In this document: piece by piece, positions 30,843 to 39,119 of the stretch | Layout of the letters: the number at the start of each line of letters is the position of its first letter | How positions within the stretch are numbered: position 1 is the stretch's first letter | From: an uncultured Pseudomonas sp. | Lineage (GTDB): Bacteria; Pseudomonadota; Gammaproteobacteria; Pseudomonadales; Pseudomonadaceae | DNA: 64,000 nt | Assembly (NCBI RefSeq): GCF_913777995.1 | Contig: NZ_CAJYVE010000004.1 | Span: 1-64,000, forward strand | Reading direction: 5' to 3' | Notes under the pieces: model-generated | The model's input: the letters and a program-made list of their open reading frames with translations, nothing else | Database searches by the model: none | Told to the model about the DNA's origin: nothing | Made by a program: the position numbers and the translations under genes

Positions 30843-31034
30843 ATGGGATCGACTTTCAACAGCCTCATCGGCCTGATCATTCTGGCCCTGGATATCTGGG
30901 CCATCCTGCACGTGCTCAAGAGCAGCGCCGAGGTGGGCATCAAAATTCTCTGGGTACTGCTCATCGCCCTGTTGCCGGTGCTTGGCCTGATCATCTGGGC
31001 GTTGGCCGGACCGCGTGGCAACCTGCGCGTCTGA
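30843..31034 (+). CDS. PLDc_N domain small membrane protein
   Basis: A 63-residue protein with two membrane helices (SLIGLIILALDIWAILHVL and ILWVLLIALLPVLGLIIWAL) and a short basic end GPRGNLRV. This is the phospholipase D N-terminal (PLDc_N) module found as a stand-alone peptide in many proteobacteria; no PLD catalytic domain is attached. A GGGGAG site lies just before the ATG at 30843. Function unknown. Confidence 0.85.
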   Translation: MGSTFNSLIGLIILALDIWAILHVLKSSAEVGIKILWVLLIALLPVLGLIIWALAGPRGNLRV

Positions 31035-31257
31035 CCGTCGCTCGCCGGTTTCTCGTACAAAACCTAAGCAATTGTGTTCCCACATAATTTTCACATTGCC
31101 TGGATCATCATGCGCGGCGATCATCGGCCGCCGTCTTCCTGAAGTCGGCGGTTCCCCTGCGGACCTGCGGTACGCGCATTCGTGATCCTCACGTGTGCGT
31201 CCCGTCACGCCGCCAGGGCCTTCCACTACAACCTCGAATCCTGCGGACCTCCTATCC

Positions 31258-33339
31258 ATGGCCAAAACGGACGCCTCTCGGCACGCCTTGTCCCGCCTGC
31301 CTGAACCCACGCTCAAGCATCACCTGCTCTATACCCTGCTCAGCGGCCTGGCCCTGATGGTGATGTACACCCTGCTGCGTATCGGCCTGCTGGTGTACAA
31401 CCGCGAGATGATCGGCGACACGCCGATGTCCACCTTTCTCGAAGCGCTGGCCAATGGCATGCGCTTCGACCTGCGCTTGACCGTCTACCTGCTGATTCCG
31501 CTGTTCTTCGCGGTGTTCAGCCTGCGTGCCATGCGTGCGCGAGGGGTGTTCCGTTTCTGGCTGACCCTGGTCGGCAGCCTCACGCTGTTCTTCGGCCTGA
31601 TGGAGATGGACTTCTACCGTGAGTTCCACCAGCGCCTCAACGGTCTGGTCTTCCAGTACGTCAAGGAAGACCCCAAGACTGTGCTGAGCATGCTCTGGTA
31701 TGGCTTCCCGGTGGTGCGTTACCTGCTGGCCTGGGCGCTGGTGACCTGGCTGCTGAGCCTGGTGTTCAAGGGTTTCGATCGTCTTGCCCGGCCGCGTCAG
31801 GCGCTGGCGTCGAGCGTCGGCGCCTCGGCCGGAGCACCCTGGTACCTGCGTGCCGGGGTGTTCGTGGTGATCCTGCTGGTCGCTGTGGTCGCTGCGCGTG
31901 GCACCCTGCGCCAAGGTCCGCCATTGCGTTGGGGTGATGCCTACACCACCGAGTCGAATTTCGCCAACCAGCTGGGCCTGAACGGCACCCTGACGCTGAT
32001 CGCCGCCGCCAAGAGTCGCATGTCCGAGGACCGTGACAATATCTGGAAGGCCACCCTGCCACAGGACCAGGCCCAGCAGACCGTTCGCGACATGCTGCTG
32101 ACCGCCAACGACAAGCTGGTCGAGGCCGACAAGGCCGCGATTCGCCGTGACTTCACCCCGCCGGCGCAGAACACTCTGCCGATCCGCAACGTGGTGGTCA
32201 TCCTGCTGGAAAGCTTTGCCGGCCATTCGGTGGGTGCGCTGGGCAGCGATGCCAAGATCACCCCGTATTTCGACAAGCTGGCCGAGGAGGGGCTGCTGTT
32301 CGACCACTTCTTCTCCAACGGCACCCACACCCACCAGGGCATGTTCGCCACCATGGCCTGCTTCCCCAACCTGCCGGGCTTCGAATACCTGATGCAGACC
32401 CCGGAAGGCAGCCACAAGCTGTCCGGCCTGCCGCAGTTGCTGAGCACCGGGCGTAACTACGACGACGTGTACGTCTACAACGGCGATTTCGCCTGGGACA
32501 ACCAGTCCGGGTTCTTCAGCAACCAGGGCATGACCAACTTCGTTGGCCGCAACGACTTCGTCAACCCGGTGTTCTCGGACCCCACCTGGGGCGTCTCCGA
32601 CCAGGACATGTTCGACCGTGGCGCGCAGGAGCTGAAGGCCCGTCAGGGTCAGGGCAAGCCGTTCTACGCCCTGTTGCAGAGCCTGTCCAACCACACGCCT
32701 TACGCGCTGCCCAAGGACCTGCCGGTGGAGCGGGTCACCGGCCACGGCTCGCTGGATGAGCACCTGACCGCGATGCGCTATTCCGACTGGGCGCTGGGGC
32801 AGTTCTTCGAGAAGGCCAAGAAGGAGCCTTACTACAAGGAAACCCTGTTCGTGGTGCTGGGCGACCATGGCTTCGGCAACAATCGCCAGCTCACCGAAAT
32901 GGATCTGGGGCGTTTCAACGTTCCGCTGCTGATGATCGCCCCCGGCATCCAGGAGAAGTTCGGCAAGCGCAGCAGCGTCGTCGGCACCCAGGTCGACGTG
33001 GTGCCGACCATCATGGGCCGCCTGGGCGGCGAAACCCGTCACCAGTGCTGGGGTCGCGACCTGCTGAACCTGCCTGAGGGCGACAAGGGCTTCGGCGTGA
33101 TCAAGCCGTCCGGCAGCGAGCAGGTGGTCGGCATCCTCAGTGGCAATCGCATCCTCATCGAGCCGGTGGACATGCCGGCCAAGGTGCTGGAGTACCAGCT
33201 CGGGGCCCAGCCTTCGGCCGAGGTCATTCCGGATGCACCGGAGACCGACGAGCTCAAGCGTCGCCTGGATAGCTTCATCCAGACCGCGACCAAGAGCCTG
33301 TTGGACAACACCGCCGGGGTGGAAGCCAGCAAGAACTGA
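31258..33339 (+). CDS. LTA synthase family protein (membrane sulfatase/phosphoglycerol transferase)
   Basis: A 693-residue inner-membrane enzyme: five N-terminal helices (to about residue 225), then a periplasmic alkaline-phosphatase-fold domain. Metal and catalytic positions visible are the glutamate in VVILLESFAGHS, the nucleophilic threonine in SNGTHTHQGMFA near residue 355, and LGDHGFGNNRQL near 535 with Asp and His ligands. Gram-negative members move phosphoglycerol or phosphoethanolamine onto glycans or lipids; the acceptor here is unknown. It starts at the ATG at 31258 after ggacctccta. The gene is not in an obvious operon. Confidence 0.9.
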   Translation: MAKTDASRHALSRLPEPTLKHHLLYTLLSGLALMVMYTLLRIGLLVYNREMIGDTPMSTFLEALANGMRFDLRLTVYLLIPLFFAVFSLRAMRARGVFRFWLTLVGSLTLFFGLMEMDFYREFHQRLNGLVFQYVKEDPKTVLSMLWYGFPVVRYLLAWALVTWLLSLVFKGFDRLARPRQALASSVGASAGAPWYLRAGVFVVILLVAVVAARGTLRQGPPLRWGDAYTTESNFANQLGLNGTLTLIAAAKSRMSEDRDNIWKATLPQDQAQQTVRDMLLTANDKLVEADKAAIRRDFTPPAQNTLPIRNVVVILLESFAGHSVGALGSDAKITPYFDKLAEEGLLFDHFFSNGTHTHQGMFATMACFPNLPGFEYLMQTPEGSHKLSGLPQLLSTGRNYDDVYVYNGDFAWDNQSGFFSNQGMTNFVGRNDFVNPVFSDPTWGVSDQDMFDRGAQELKARQGQGKPFYALLQSLSNHTPYALPKDLPVERVTGHGSLDEHLTAMRYSDWALGQFFEKAKKEPYYKETLFVVLGDHGFGNNRQLTEMDLGRFNVPLLMIAPGIQEKFGKRSSVVGTQVDVVPTIMGRLGGETRHQCWGRDLLNLPEGDKGFGVIKPSGSEQVVGILSGNRILIEPVDMPAKVLEYQLGAQPSAEVIPDAPETDELKRRLDSFIQTATKSLLDNTAGVEASKN

Positions 33340-33582
33340 CACCCGCCCCTGACCCCCGCAGGTCGCTGCCAGCCCCGGCAGCCGCCCTGTGGGGTACTTG
33401 CGCCCAGCCCCGGTCGTGACCTTTCAGCCCATCTCGCCCGACACATCGGCGCCGCCTGGCATGCAGGTATTGCCAATCGCGTCCCACTCGGCAACATCCG
33501 TCGAAAATCCTCTGAACGAACCCGCTGCTGTACCGGTCAAGATCACGTAAGCCGATTGTCTGGCTGTTTTGCGGAGGTTTTG

Positions 33583-33822
33583 ATGAAACAGTGGGCCGTT
33601 TCGTATCTGGATAAGGATGGCGTGCAACAACGCCTGACGATGGATTCGTTGCAGCAGCCGACGCATGAGGAGGTTGCCCGCCTGTTGCGCCCGAAGCTGT
33701 ACCCGCTGGCGACGGAACTGGACCTGAACGATCTGGAAGGACGCAGCGTAGAGCCGACGGTCAAGACGCTGAAGGACTACAACAGTGTCCAGATCATTTC
33801 CATTACTGAGGTCTCCGGTTGA
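33583..33822 (+). CDS. Hypothetical small protein
   Basis: A 79-residue soluble protein starting MKQWAVSYLDKDGVQQRLTM. GGAGG lies 7 bases before the ATG, a strong site. It has mixed alpha/beta character with a C-terminal VQIISITEVSG strand, and no signal peptide. It lies between the LTA-synthase-like gene and the rraB-like gene, all on the plus strand but with gaps of 194-243 bases. Function not recognised. Confidence 0.75.
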   Translation: MKQWAVSYLDKDGVQQRLTMDSLQQPTHEEVARLLRPKLYPLATELDLNDLEGRSVEPTVKTLKDYNSVQIISITEVSG

Positions 33823-34016
33823 CGTACCGTCTGGCGGTCCGGAGATCGCGGAGCTAATCTGCACTTCAGGTCCGTGAGGGCCTGTCCCTGTCGGTAGCGC
33901 GTCTGCTGCGGGCCGCTACCGCCCAGCTCCATGCTTGATCGCCTTGCCGTATCCGGGCGCGAGCTCTGTTCGGCGGGCATTGAAACTCTATCTATCGTTG
34001 CATAGGAGGACGTTTC

Positions 34017-34355
34017 ATGAGCACAGCCAATCACGAAGACATCAGCAGCCACGTACTGCGCTGCATGAAAGAGGGCGGATTCGATTTCGCCCGTATCCAT
34101 CCCATCGAGTTCTACGCGGTATTTCCGGATGAGCGAAGGGCCAGGCAGGCTGCCCGGCAGTTTCGCGGCGAGTCGCTCAACGCCCAGGTCAATGAGCGGG
34201 AGGATGGCGCCTGGCACCTGCAGGTCAGCAAAGTGATGTATGCCACTTACCACGGCATCGGTGATTTCGAGCAGGACCTGCAGGCGGCCATTTCGCCGCT
34301 GGATGGCGAGGTCGAAGGTTGGGGCGTCAAGCATGAGATCCGTCGCCTGAACTGA
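34017..34355 (+). CDS. RraB-family protein (RNase E inhibitor-like)
   Basis: A 112-residue acidic cytoplasmic protein resembling RraB, which binds RNase E and slows RNA decay in E. coli: IHPIEFYAVFPDERRARQAA, VSKVMYATYHGIGDFEQDL, and WGVKHEIRRLN at the end. AGGAGG lies 6 bases before the ATG. A strong terminator follows. Whether it regulates RNase E here is by homology only. Confidence 0.85.
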   Translation: MSTANHEDISSHVLRCMKEGGFDFARIHPIEFYAVFPDERRARQAARQFRGESLNAQVNEREDGAWHLQVSKVMYATYHGIGDFEQDLQAAISPLDGEVEGWGVKHEIRRLN

Positions 34356-34380
34356 ACCTCCCAGGCAATACCGCAGCCGT

Positions 34381-34421
34381 GAAGGCCCGAGCGCAAATCA
34401 CTCCGCTCGGGCCTTCGTTGT
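34381..34421 (+). terminator. Rho-independent terminator after the rraB-like gene
   Basis: A perfect 13-bp stem (gaaggcccgagcg/cgctcgggccttc, 10-base loop) is followed by gttgttt. It lies 25 bases past the stop codon. Confidence 0.85.
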
Positions 34422-34462
34422 TTCATGGCGGTGCAAGGGCTGCACTCCGGTTCCGGCGGGGC

Positions 34463-34490
34463 AAAAAAAAACCACTGCGAGCAGTGGCTT
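34463..34490 (-). terminator. Orphan rho-independent terminator, minus strand
   Basis: A 6-bp stem with CGAG tetraloop (ccactg/cagtgg) has an A9 run on the left, i.e. a U9 tract for the minus strand. No established minus-strand gene lies just upstream. The AT-rich segment 34500-34735 may encode a small RNA or a peptide of up to 63 residues that ends at 34505. Confidence 0.7.
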
Positions 34491-34789
34491 AAACGGGAAG
34501 ATTGTCAGTGATTCGTTGCACCACCGTGCTGCCGGGACTTCGCGGTGGCTGCGAGAGGAATTGTGGCTAATTGCTGGCTCCATGAATAATCAATGCTCTC
34601 TATATGGCCTATAGTTTTTAGCCGCGGCTGCCTGAGAATGAGGCGTGGGGTGTGAAATTGTGCGTCTGATTGCACGGAAATGGTGCCAGGTAACACTTTC
34701 GAATATTCAAGTATTTGAAAAATAACGGTTTATGCCAGTGGCACGGGCTTTGCGATGGCCTTTGTGTCCAGGGTGACAAGGAGTTCGGC

Positions 34790-36199
34790 ATGACCCGTAA
34801 CTTTTACGATGAGATGTATGACGCGGGCGGGTTGGTCCGTCCGCATTACCGGGAGTTCGCCCGGTGGCTGGAAAATGCCCCTCCTGAACTGCTGGCCCAG
34901 CGCCGGCGCGAGGCCGATCTGCTGTTTCACCGTGCAGGTATCACCTTCACGCTCTATGGGGATGAGCAGGGCACCGAGCGGTTGATCCCCTTCGACACCA
35001 TTCCGCGCAGCATTCCTGCCAGCGAATGGCAGGTGGTGGAGCGTGGCTGCATCCAGCGCGTCAGGGCGCTGAACATGTTCCTTGCCGACCTGTATCACCA
35101 ACAGCGCATCATCAAGGCGGGCGTGGTGCCGGCTGACCAGGTATTGGCCAATGACCAGTACCAGCTGGCGATGCAGGGCCTGGATCTGCACCGCGACCTG
35201 TACTCGCACATTTCCGGGGTCGACCTGGTGCGTGATGCCGACGGTACCTATTACGTCCTGGAAGACAACCTGCGCACGCCCAGCGGCGTGAGCTACATGC
35301 TCGAAGACCGCAAGATGATGATGCGTCTGTTCCCCGAGCTGTTCGCCGCGCAGCGCATCGCACCCATCGACCACTACCCGAACCTGCTGCTCGACACTCT
35401 GAAAAGCTCCAGCCCGCTGGATAATCCGCGCGTCGTGGTGCTGACGCCCGGGCGCTTCAACAGTGCGTTCTTCGAACATGCCTTCCTGGCGCGAGAGATG
35501 GGCGTGGAGCTGGTGGAAGGGGCAGACCTGTTCGTGCGTGACGAACGGGTCTTCATGCGTACCACTTCAGGGCCGCAACCGGTGGATGTCATCTACCGGC
35601 GCCTGGATGACGCGTTCCTCGATCCGCTGGCCTTCAGGCCCGACTCGGTGCTGGGCGTGCCGGGCTTGCTGTCGGCCTACCGCAGCGGCAACGTGGTGCT
35701 GGCCAACGCCATCGGCACCGGCGTGGCCGACGACAAGTCCATCTACCCCTACGTCACCGACATGATCCGCTTCTACCTCGACGAGGAGCCGATCCTGATG
35801 AACGTGCCGACCTGGCAGTGCCGCAAGCCCGATGAGCTGTCCCACGTGCTGGCCAACCTCAAGGATCTGGTGGTCAAGGAAACCCAGGGCTCCGGTGGCT
35901 ACGGCATGCTGGTCGGCCCGGCGGCCACCAGTGCCGAGATCGAAGCCTTCCGTGCCCGCCTGATCGCCCGGCCACATGCTTATATCGCCCAACCCACCCT
36001 GTCCCTGTCGACCTGTCCGACCTTCGTCGAGAACGGCATCGCCCCGCGACACATCGATCTTCGTCCCTTTGTCCTGTCTGGCCGCGAAACCCGCGTGGTG
36101 CCCGGCGGGCTCACCCGGGTGGCCTTGCGTGAAGGCTCGCTGGTGGTGAACTCGTCCCAGGGTGGCGGCACCAAGGACACCTGGGTGGTCGAGGATTAA
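34790..36199 (+). CDS. Circularly permuted ATP-grasp protein (type 2)
   Basis: A 469-residue protein of the circularly permuted ATP-grasp type 2 family (COG2308), predicted to form peptide or amide bonds with ATP: NFYDEMYDAGGLVRPHY at the N-terminus, YVLEDNLRTPSGVSYMLEDR near residue 155, VDVIYRRLDDAFLDPL and KETQGSGGYGMLVGP near 365. The ATG at 34790 follows AAGGAG. It is the first gene of a three-gene operon with alpha-E and transglutaminase partners, a set often seen with the Anbu peptidase. The substrate is unknown. Confidence 0.92.
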   Translation: MTRNFYDEMYDAGGLVRPHYREFARWLENAPPELLAQRRREADLLFHRAGITFTLYGDEQGTERLIPFDTIPRSIPASEWQVVERGCIQRVRALNMFLADLYHQQRIIKAGVVPADQVLANDQYQLAMQGLDLHRDLYSHISGVDLVRDADGTYYVLEDNLRTPSGVSYMLEDRKMMMRLFPELFAAQRIAPIDHYPNLLLDTLKSSSPLDNPRVVVLTPGRFNSAFFEHAFLAREMGVELVEGADLFVRDERVFMRTTSGPQPVDVIYRRLDDAFLDPLAFRPDSVLGVPGLLSAYRSGNVVLANAIGTGVADDKSIYPYVTDMIRFYLDEEPILMNVPTWQCRKPDELSHVLANLKDLVVKETQGSGGYGMLVGPAATSAEIEAFRARLIARPHAYIAQPTLSLSTCPTFVENGIAPRHIDLRPFVLSGRETRVVPGGLTRVALREGSLVVNSSQGGGTKDTWVVED

Positions 36200-36211
36200 G
36201 GATGCCTGCCT

Positions 36212-37171
36212 ATGTTGAGTAGAACTGCCTCAGATCTGTTCTGGATGTCGCGTTACCTGGAGCGGGCGGAAAACCTCGCCCGCATGCTCGACGTCAGTTA
36301 TTCCCTGTCGCTCATGCCTCAGGACGGGCGCGGCGACGGGCTGGACGAAATCGCCATGCCGCTGCTGATCACCGGCACACTGGACACCTACAAGGAGCGC
36401 CACGGCGCCTTGCACGCCGAACGCATGCTGCATTTCTTCGCCCTCGATGCCAGCAACCCGGCCAGCATCTACAGCTGCCTGGGCGCGGCGCGTGCCTGTG
36501 CCCATGCGGTGCGCGGGCGTATCACCGCCGACATGTGGGAGAACATCAACTCCACCTGGCTGGAGATCCGCGGCATTGCCCAGCAGGGCCTGAACCGCTA
36601 CGGCATGAGCCGTTTCTGCGAGTGGGTCAAGGAGCGCGCGCACCTGTTCCGTGGCGCCACCTACGGCACCATCATGCGGAACGATGCCTTCCGCTTCATT
36701 CGCCTGGGGACCTTCATCGAGCGCGCCGACAACACCCTGCGCATGCTCGACGCACGCTATGAAATGCTCGAGTTGCGCGGCTCCCACGTGAAGGCCGCCG
36801 CCGACAGCTCGGCCGCTGGCTACTATCAGTGGAGCGCCTTGCTGCGTGCGCTGTCGTGCTTCGAGGCCTATACCGAGCTGTACCGTGAGGCGCCGGGCGC
36901 CCGTCACGTGGCCGAGTTGCTGCTGCTGCGTGCCGACACCCCGCGTTCGCTGCTGGCCTGCCTTGAGGAACTCGAAGAAGTGCTTACCAGCCTGCCCGGC
37001 GTCAACGGTCGTCCCGCTCAGCGCATGGTCGCCGAGCTGCATGCCCGGCTGCGTTACACCGGCATCGACGAAGTGCTCGAGGCTGGCCTGCATGCCTGGC
37101 TGAACGACTTCATTCCCCTGATCGCCGAGCTGGGCGACGCCATTCACACGTCCTATCTGGAGGCCGCATGA
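36212..37171 (+). CDS. Alpha-E domain protein
   Basis: A 319-residue all-helical protein of the alpha-E family (COG2307). It begins MLSRTASDLFWMSRYLERAE and has FIRLGTFIERADNTLRMLDA near residue 165, both hallmarks with conserved ER pairs. Its chemistry is unknown; it always travels with ATP-grasp and transglutaminase partners. It starts 12 bases after the ATP-grasp stop and overlaps the next gene by 4 bases (ATGA). Confidence 0.92.
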   Translation: MLSRTASDLFWMSRYLERAENLARMLDVSYSLSLMPQDGRGDGLDEIAMPLLITGTLDTYKERHGALHAERMLHFFALDASNPASIYSCLGAARACAHAVRGRITADMWENINSTWLEIRGIAQQGLNRYGMSRFCEWVKERAHLFRGATYGTIMRNDAFRFIRLGTFIERADNTLRMLDARYEMLELRGSHVKAAADSSAAGYYQWSALLRALSCFEAYTELYREAPGARHVAELLLLRADTPRSLLACLEELEEVLTSLPGVNGRPAQRMVAELHARLRYTGIDEVLEAGLHAWLNDFIPLIAELGDAIHTSYLEAA

Positions 37172-37974
37172 GACTCTCGATCAGCCACGAGACCTGCTAT
37201 CGCTATGAAGCTCAGGTGCGCGCCAGCATCCAGTACCTGCGCCTGACCCCGCACGACAGCGAGCGGCAGAAGATCCTCAGCTGGCAACTGGACCTGCCGC
37301 GCGCGGTGCGCGCGCAGATCGACCCCTATGGCAACATCCTGCACGTGCTGACCCTCGACGAGCCCCATGAGTCGATCGTCATCACCGCGCGGGGCCAGGT
37401 GGAGATCGATCCCAGCCGCGAAGCCGAGCACGACGACCAGTCACCGTTGCCATTTCTGCGTTACACGCGCTTGACCGAGGCCGACGAAGCCCTGCGGGCG
37501 TTCGCCGCCGAACATTGTGCGGGGCGCCGCGACCGGCAGGCACTGAGCGGGTTGATGCAGGCGTTGCACCAGCACATGGTCTACACCCCGGGCGCGACGG
37601 AGGTCGATACTCCCGCAGCCCAGGCCTTTGCCGGGCGCACCGGGGTGTGTCAGGACCATACCCATGCGTTTCTGGCCTGTGCCCGCAGCCTGGGCATTGC
37701 GGCGCGCTATGTGTCGGGTTACCTGTGCACCCAGGACAGTGAGCACCTGTCCAGCCATGCCTGGGCCGAAGCCTGGCTGGATGACGCCTGGTACAGCTTC
37801 GATGTGACCAATCAGCTGGCGGTGCCGGAGCGGCACCTCAAGGTGGCGGTGGGGCTGGATTACCTGGACGCCTGTCCGGTGCGCGGCATGCGCCGTGGCG
37901 GTGGCTTCGAGCAGATGCACGCCAAGGTGCTGGTCGAGCCGGCCCCGCCCATGGGCCAGACGCAGCATCAGTGA
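37168..37974 (+). CDS. Transglutaminase-like protein
   Basis: A 268-residue cytoplasmic transglutaminase-fold protein (COG1305) with a beta-rich N-terminal domain (MRLSISHETCYRYEAQVRAS) and the papain-like triad: Cys in RTGVCQDHTHAFLACARSLG near residue 158, His in SSHAWAEAWLDDAWYSFDVT near 193 and Asp about 15 residues later. It could act as a peptidase or amide transferase on the product of the ATP-grasp partner. It overlaps the alpha-E gene by 4 bases, so it is translationally coupled. A hairpin directly follows; no Anbu gene does. Confidence 0.92.
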   Translation: MRLSISHETCYRYEAQVRASIQYLRLTPHDSERQKILSWQLDLPRAVRAQIDPYGNILHVLTLDEPHESIVITARGQVEIDPSREAEHDDQSPLPFLRYTRLTEADEALRAFAAEHCAGRRDRQALSGLMQALHQHMVYTPGATEVDTPAAQAFAGRTGVCQDHTHAFLACARSLGIAARYVSGYLCTQDSEHLSSHAWAEAWLDDAWYSFDVTNQLAVPERHLKVAVGLDYLDACPVRGMRRGGGFEQMHAKVLVEPAPPMGQTQHQ

Positions 37975-37978
37975 ACAA

Positions 37979-38012
37979 CAGGCCCGGTCGCCAGCAAGGC
38001 GGCCCGGGCCTG
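37979..38012. terminator. Bidirectional terminator-like hairpin
   Basis: A 9-bp GC stem (caggcccgg/ccgggcctg) with a 16-base loop lies between the convergent transglutaminase and rhodanese-like genes. It has no long U-run. Confidence 0.6.
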
Positions 38013-38019
38013 TCTGCGA

Positions 38020-38391
38020 TCATTCGGCAGGGTCGTCGGTGATGTCATAGAGCGCGTTGTGCAGCTCTTCGTAGTTACCGCCGTTGATCACGCTCAGATA
38101 GCCGGCCTTGTTCAGGCGATTCTGGTACTTGTCGGCTTTTTCGTCGGTGCTGGCGAAGATCACGAATACCGTATTGCGGTCAGTGAGCACCTGCTTCATC
38201 TGATTGACCAGTCGCACCGGGTCGACCCGCACGGCATTGAGTACGGTGCCGGCGTCGTACTCGATCTGGCTGCGCACGTCCACGGCCAGCCGACCTTCCT
38301 TCAGCGCGGCCACAGCCGCGGCCTGGGTCACGTCCCCCGCATGAGCGCTGATGCTCCAGGTCAACACGGCGAGGGCTATCCATCTGTGCAT
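38020..38391 (-). CDS. Periplasmic rhodanese-like protein lacking the catalytic cysteine
   Basis: A 123-residue protein with a signal peptide (MHRWIALAVLTWSISAHA) and a single rhodanese domain: LAVDVRSQIEYDAGTV matches CH2A, and the active-site loop region reads VFVIFASTDEKADKYQNRL. The usual CxxGxR loop is absent and the mature chain has no cysteine there, so sulfurtransfer is unlikely. The C-terminal INGGNYEEL segment is kept. It resembles PspE-type periplasmic rhodaneses in layout. It is probably a binding or structural derivative. Confidence 0.82.
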   Translation of the reverse strand: MHRWIALAVLTWSISAHAGDVTQAAAVAALKEGRLAVDVRSQIEYDAGTVLNAVRVDPVRLVNQMKQVLTDRNTVFVIFASTDEKADKYQNRLNKAGYLSVINGGNYEELHNALYDITDDPAE

Positions 38392-38461
38392 GAGTCTGTC
38401 TCCGTTGGTCCTTCCAGACAGGGTGGCACAGACGGTTGCCGACCGACAGGGGTTTGCCGTT

Positions 38462-38557
38462 TCAGCCGAACAGGCGCGAGAGATTCGGTACGATGAGCAC
38501 CAGGATGGTTCCGAACAGAATGAGCCCCGCCTGACGAAGTTTCGAATACTTGAACAT
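38462..38557 (-). CDS. 31-residue single-helix membrane peptide (candidate)
   Basis: A short frame encodes MFKYSKLRQAGLILFGTILV followed by LIVPNLSRLFG: a basic N-terminus, one membrane helix of about 17 residues and a short tail. AAAGGC lies upstream at loose spacing. The composition is exactly that of small bacterial membrane proteins and there is no competing gene in the region. Function unknown. Confidence 0.5.
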   Translation of the reverse strand: MFKYSKLRQAGLILFGTILVLIVPNLSRLFG

Positions 38558-39119
38558 GGCTGACTGCCTTTTGTTGTTATTCCTGCACAACCCGAAGGGC
38601 CGAGAAGCCGAGCTTTTGGCCCACCAGGGGAAGAGTGCTGCCATGGGCAGGTGGGGCGCGTTTTCCTGTCCGCGATCCGCCGGCGCGCTAAGCGATGTTG
38701 TTGCGCCCTGCCCGGTGGGAAGCTCCGAAAATCGTTGTTGATCTGCGAATCTGCCCACCCCGGCCCCGAAAGACCATGTAATGACTGATTTAACCTTAGA
38801 GCCCGGGTTTCATGAGATTTAGAATGCTTTGATCTTTCGGCTCATGTTTTAAGCTTCAAAAATTATCAAAGATTGTCGGGACCGCAGCCGATGCTTTGGC
38901 TAGACGCCTCGCCATTGGCCATACCGTTCGTCTGCTGGGCCGGCTTGTCGCTCGATGGAATCAGGTTGGCAGAAATCCAGCCGCCTGACAGGGCCTGGAA
39001 GCGACCCTGTAATACCTGTCGCCGCAACGGGCGTGCGCAATGGCCCTTGCGTTGCCATGGGTATGCGGGCAGGCTGGGCGCGCTGAATCATTTCCCTTTA
39101 CCGTTTCAGGTTACTTTTC
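38558..39119. other. Intergenic region without a supported gene
   Basis: This is the longest gene-free stretch (562 bases). Its first part is GC-rich, and 38790-38880 is AT-rich (agatttagaatgctttgatc), which could hold promoters. The plus-strand frame at 38873 has no ribosome site or recognisable protein features. Nothing else is supported. Confidence 0.5.

Larger units (their letters stand above)
34356..34789. other. Gene-poor spacer with two terminators
   Basis: After the plus-strand terminator and the orphan minus-strand terminator, 34560-34735 is clearly AT-richer than its surroundings. It is the likely promoter region of the ATP-grasp operon and possibly the template of a minus-strand small RNA. 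No plus-strand gene is supported. Confidence 0.5.

Noticed and set aside
31252-33342. A 696-codon minus-strand frame antisense to the LTA-synthase-like gene
   Set aside because: Mirror frame of a real gene, with no domain and a repetitive composition.
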